Assembly: GCA_937916035.1 (NCBI GenBank)
Contig: CALGIH010000142.1
Coordinates: 1-9,751, forward strand
Direction of reading: 5' to 3'
Length of the DNA: 9,751 nt
DNA from: an uncultured Lacinutrix sp.
GTDB taxonomy: Bacteria; Bacteroidota; Bacteroidia; Flavobacteriales; Flavobacteriaceae
Shown here: positions 7,110-9,751 of the stretch, piece after piece
Layout of the letters: each line of letters begins with the position of its first letter
How positions within the stretch are numbered: the first letter of the stretch is position 1
The notes under the pieces: model-generated
Seen by the model: only the letters and a program-made list of their open reading frames with translations
Database searches by the model: none
What the model was told of the DNA's origin: nothing
Made by a program: the position numbers and the translations under genes

Positions 7110-8240
7110 TTAATTATTTCGACGTCCATTGTTATCATCATTATTTTCTTTTGACGCTTTATTCCAAACTTTAATTTTGTCACCCTCTTTAACGCCTTCT
7201 TTAATTTCAACATTGATACCATCAGAAAGTCCGAGTTCAACATCTACTTTTTCGAACGAGCCATCTGCTTTTTGAATTTCTACAAATGGCTTTTCAGTTA
7301 TTCTATTAAACTGTAATAACGCTTCTTTGATACAGAACGTGTTTTCTTTACTTTCTAGTTCAATTTCAGCATTGGCACTATAACCAGCTCTAATATTTGT
7401 AGATTGTTCTACCTCAACATCAGCCTTGATTGTAAACTGAACTGCTCCATTAACTTCAAGTCCTTTTGGTGCAACAAACGTTAATTTTGCTGGAAATTCT
7501 TTCTCGTTAATGGCTCCTAAAACAACCTTAATGTTTATGCCTTCTTTAAGTTTACCAACCTCAGATTCATCTACTTGACCTTCAAAGATCATTTTGCTCA
7601 TGTCTGCAACAGTAGCAATGCTTGTACCTGCATTAAAGTTATTACTTTCAATAACTTGATCGCCTTCTCTTACTGGAATAGATAAAATTGTTCCTGGAAT
7701 TTGAGCAATAATGTTGGTGTTGGCTCCTGTACCGCCAGACAATGATCCTCTTTTAATAATTTGATAATCATTTTCTGCTTGTTGTAATTGTTCTTTTGAT
7801 TGACTCATTGACAACTCACTGTTTTCAAAATCTTGCTTTGAAATAACTCCTTTTTCAAAAAGCACTTTGTTTCTATTATAAAGTGTGTTGGCATTATCAA
7901 AAGACAAACGAGCAGAGTTAATTCTACTATTTGCACTTACTAGAGTTTGTTCATTTGGTACTACTCTAATTTTAGCAATGAGATCTCCTTTTTTTACAAT
8001 ATCTCCTTCTTCCACCATAATTTGATCTACAATTCCAGAAACTTGAGGTTTCAACTCAATTTCTTCTTCAGGATTTAATTTTCCTGTTGCTATGATTTTG
8101 GTGTTTATTGATGTATAAAAAGGTTCATCAACTTTAAAATCTTCAACTGCTGCTGAATTTGCTTTCTTAAAGTATACTAATACCCAAACTAATAGAAATA
8201 ATAATACGATTCCTAAAATAATCTTTACTGGTTTTTTCAT
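7110..8240 (-). CDS. Periplasmic adaptor (HlyD/MacA-type membrane fusion protein)
   Basis: This 376-residue adaptor links the inner-membrane permease to the outer-membrane duct. One N-terminal helix (6-24) anchors it in the inner membrane. The first lipoyl half is at about 56-95 (GKLNPEEEIELKPQVSGIV, then VEEGDIVKKGDLIAKI). A coiled-coil hairpin at about 97-165 includes LYNRNKVLFEKGVISKQDFE. The second lipoyl half is IIAQIPGTILSIPVREGDQV (177-196), and the beta-barrel and membrane-proximal domains run from about 214 to 358. The tail from 359 is Asn-rich and probably disordered. The order of parts matches MacA more than RND adaptors, and the adjacent FtsX-type permeases support an ABC exporter. 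The gene follows the complete permease after a 109-nt gap and precedes the TolC-like gene by 10 nt. Confidence 0.93.
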   Translation of the reverse strand: MKKPVKIILGIVLLFLLVWVLVYFKKANSAAVEDFKVDEPFYTSINTKIIATGKLNPEEEIELKPQVSGIVDQIMVEEGDIVKKGDLIAKIRVVPNEQTLVSANSRINSARLSFDNANTLYNRNKVLFEKGVISKQDFENSELSMSQSKEQLQQAENDYQIIKRGSLSGGTGANTNIIAQIPGTILSIPVREGDQVIESNNFNAGTSIATVADMSKMIFEGQVDESEVGKLKEGINIKVVLGAINEKEFPAKLTFVAPKGLEVNGAVQFTIKADVEVEQSTNIRAGYSANAEIELESKENTFCIKEALLQFNRITEKPFVEIQKADGSFEKVDVELGLSDGINVEIKEGVKEGDKIKVWNKASKENNDDNNGRRNN

Positions 8241-8349
8241 TTGATTGTTCTTATTGTTTTTAATTGGTCAATTGGTGCATCTATTTTATGAATTAAATAA
8301 AAAATATAATTCTCGTTATAGATGGTTCATTTTATATTTAATTAGTTTT
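8241..8349 (-). other. A/T-rich 109-nt gap between permease and adaptor genes, with repeats
   Basis: This is the only sizeable gap inside the minus-strand operon; other junctions are 2-10 nt. It holds an imperfect A/T-only inverted repeat with 15-nt arms (8291-8305 and 8329-8343, one mismatch, 23-nt spacer). Nearer the adaptor start, an 8-nt unit (AATTGGTC, AATTGGTG) is repeated in tandem at 8262-8277. There is no full TAnnTTTG on the minus strand; TATATTTT at 8308-8301 is one base short. There is no GC-rich stem with a T-run. The function, if any, is unknown. Confidence 0.4.
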
Positions 8350-9594
8350 TTATTCTTCTCTTAATGCTTCAATTGGTTTAACACTTGTTGCTTTAAATGC
8401 TGGTATTAATCCTATAAGTGTTCCTAATGTTACTAATATTAATAAGGCTACAAATACAATTCCAATTGATACTGACGCGTTAACTAATGTTGCATCAGCA
8501 CCTTGTCCGAATTTGTAATCAAGTCCAATTAAAATCCAGCCTCCTGATAAAATCCCAAATAAACCAGCTACTAAAGTGATAAATACCGCTTCAACTACTA
8601 TTTGCCTTTTTATTTCAAATGGTGTTGCACCTAAAGCACGCCTTACACCAATTTCTTTGGTACGTTCTTTTACTGTAATTAAAAGAATATTGCCAATTGC
8701 AAATACGCCTGCGATAAGTGTTGCAAGGCCTACAAACCAAGTTAAAAATTGCATTCCTGTTAAAAATCCAGTTATTTTAGCAAATTCCTTTCCTAAATTA
8801 AATCCTTTAAGAGCACGATTATCTTCAGGGTGAATATTATGAACATTTTTTATAAGTAATTGTACATCCTTTTCAATTTGAACAATGTCAGATTCTGGTT
8901 TACCAGTAATCATCAAGAAACCAATATTTTCTCCTTGGTTATATATTTGCTGAAAGGTTGAAAATGGAATATGCATGTCATCACTTGGTCCCATATTCAT
9001 ATTACCAACATCAAAAACACCAATAACTGTAAAATTAATATTGTTTATTTTTACTAGCTCACCGATGGCCTTTTCATCTTTTTCAAAAAGCTGCTTATAT
9101 ATGTCTTCTGAAATAACAGTAACTTTTCTGTTTTCATCAATATCAGTTTGGTTAATAAACCGTCCATTTAGCAATTTCTTTTTCTGAACTTTATCTAATA
9201 AAGGAAAATCACCAGAAATACTAAAAGTTCCTGACAAGAAATTTCTAACTACTAGAGCCTGGTTCGAATTTCTAGGAACCACAAACTCGATACCTTCAAC
9301 ATTTTCAGTAATTTTTTTTGTGTCTGACAATGTTAGCCTTACGCGTTTTCCTTCTTGAAACCCTTTAAATGGCATACTAGTAGTACCTCCAATAACAAAT
9401 ATACTATTGGTGGCAAAATCTCCAAAAAGCCTATTAAATGAATTTTCTATACCACGAGCTGCACCTAAAAGACCAATGAGTAATAAAATCCCCCACCAAA
9501 CACCTACCATCGTTAATATGGAACGTAATTTGTTTTTGGTTAAACTGTCGTAAACCTCTTGCCAAGTATCTCTATCGAATAAAAATTTTATCAT
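8350..9594 (-). CDS. ABC transporter permease, MacB/FtsX type (complete)
   Basis: This 414-residue inner-membrane permease has the MacB architecture without an ATPase domain. An amphipathic N-terminus (DTWQEVYDSLTKNKLRSILTM) leads into helix 1 (25-47). A periplasmic MacB_PCD domain spans about 48-280, with VVPRNSNQ and the FTVIGVFD strand. Helices 2-4 follow at about 283-308, 334-357 and 374-399. The cytoplasmic loop ERTKEIGVRRALGAT (310-324) is the strongly conserved coupling segment of FtsX-domain permeases, and the C-terminus VKPIEALREE is also typical. MacB-type exporters work as mechanotransducers: ATP hydrolysis drives periplasmic movement that pushes substrate through adaptor and TolC. 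Because this chain has no nucleotide-binding domain, a separate ATPase is needed and is not in the window. The gene begins 2 nt after the stop of another permease, suggesting a heterodimer. Confidence 0.94.
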   Translation of the reverse strand: MIKFLFDRDTWQEVYDSLTKNKLRSILTMVGVWWGILLLIGLLGAARGIENSFNRLFGDFATNSIFVIGGTTSMPFKGFQEGKRVRLTLSDTKKITENVEGIEFVVPRNSNQALVVRNFLSGTFSISGDFPLLDKVQKKKLLNGRFINQTDIDENRKVTVISEDIYKQLFEKDEKAIGELVKINNINFTVIGVFDVGNMNMGPSDDMHIPFSTFQQIYNQGENIGFLMITGKPESDIVQIEKDVQLLIKNVHNIHPEDNRALKGFNLGKEFAKITGFLTGMQFLTWFVGLATLIAGVFAIGNILLITVKERTKEIGVRRALGATPFEIKRQIVVEAVFITLVAGLFGILSGGWILIGLDYKFGQGADATLVNASVSIGIVFVALLILVTLGTLIGLIPAFKATSVKPIEALREE

Positions 9595-9596
9595 TG

Positions 9597-9751
9597 TTAA
9601 TCGTTTCTAAGTGCTACAATTGGTTTAATTTGAGAGGCTTTTTTTGCTGGTAAATATCCTGCAATACCTCCTGCAACAATAAGCGTAATAGTTGCTGCGA
9701 TAATATGTGAGATTTTTACTCCTGCGTCTTTAATAAAATATGTTTCTAACA
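9597..9751 (-). CDS. ABC transporter permease, FtsX type, C-terminal end (runs off the window)
   Basis: Only the last 51 codons are present. They read as a final membrane helix (ISHIIAATITLIVAGGIAGYL) followed by PAKKASQIKPIVALRND and a TAA at 9599-9597. This matches the end of the complete neighbour (LIGLIPAFKATSVKPIEALREE), so it is a second permease of the same type. The stop is 2 nt before the ATG of the downstream permease. Two consecutive non-identical permeases are common for split MacB-like exporters in Bacteroidota. Substrate and ATPase partner cannot be judged from this fragment. Confidence 0.82.
   Translation of the reverse strand, partial: LETYFIKDAGVKISHIIAATITLIVAGGIAGYLPAKKASQIKPIVALRND

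Noticed and set aside
7100..7243. Upstream 48-codon extension of the outer-membrane efflux gene, in frame and open
   Set aside because: It overlaps the adaptor's 3' coding end, is Lys/Met-rich without family resemblance, and would place the clear signal peptide in the interior. ATG at 7099 is the better start.
8576..9187. Two short plus-strand frames (8576-8833 and 8975-9187) inside the permease gene
   Set aside because: Both are antisense to conserved MacB/FtsX sequence and lack any identifiable features.

Overview
The window looks like an ordinary stretch of a flavobacterial (Bacteroidota, probably Flavobacteriaceae) chromosome. The DNA is A/T-rich, starts lack Shine-Dalgarno sequences, and three intergenic promoters carry the Bacteroidota -7 motif TAnnTTTG. 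The proteins fit as well: a choice-of-anchor L secreted protein, a NifU protein with a doubled N-terminal domain, a DUF255/YyaL-type lipoprotein, and tsaB at the end of an efflux operon. I see no rRNA, tRNA, CRISPR array, insertion sequence, phage gene or other mobile element.

Layout. (1) Positions 1-748, minus strand: the N-terminal 249 codons of a secreted choice-of-anchor L protein, truncated by the window edge and apparently starting at TTG. (2) Positions 749-825: a compact divergent promoter region. (3) Positions 826-1728, plus strand: an iron-sulfur scaffold/carrier protein (Nfu_N-Nfu_N-NifU) with its own strong intrinsic terminator. (4) Positions 1808-5100, plus strand: a tight three-gene operon of a thioredoxin-fold DUF255 lipoprotein, a DUF1304 membrane protein and an MscS channel. 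All three products are cell-envelope proteins. (5) Positions 5097-9751, minus strand: a MacAB-TolC-like export operon. In transcription order it holds the 3' end of one FtsX/MacB-type permease, a complete second permease, a HlyD/MacA-type adaptor, a TolC-type outer-membrane factor, and tsaB (tRNA t6A synthesis) as the last gene. The ATPase is not in the window and probably lies upstream of the first permease.

The two opposing operons meet at a TTAA where both stop codons overlap. There is no space between them for a terminator. Instead, a 16-bp inverted repeat suited to termination lies inside the 3' coding end of tsaB, about 50 nt past the mscS stop.

No clearly new multi-gene system is visible. 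The points most worth a second look are regulatory: the hairpin inside tsaB, very short or absent 5' leaders, and the dependence of an essential-type tRNA modification gene on an efflux operon. All family assignments rest on reading motifs by eye; no database search was run.
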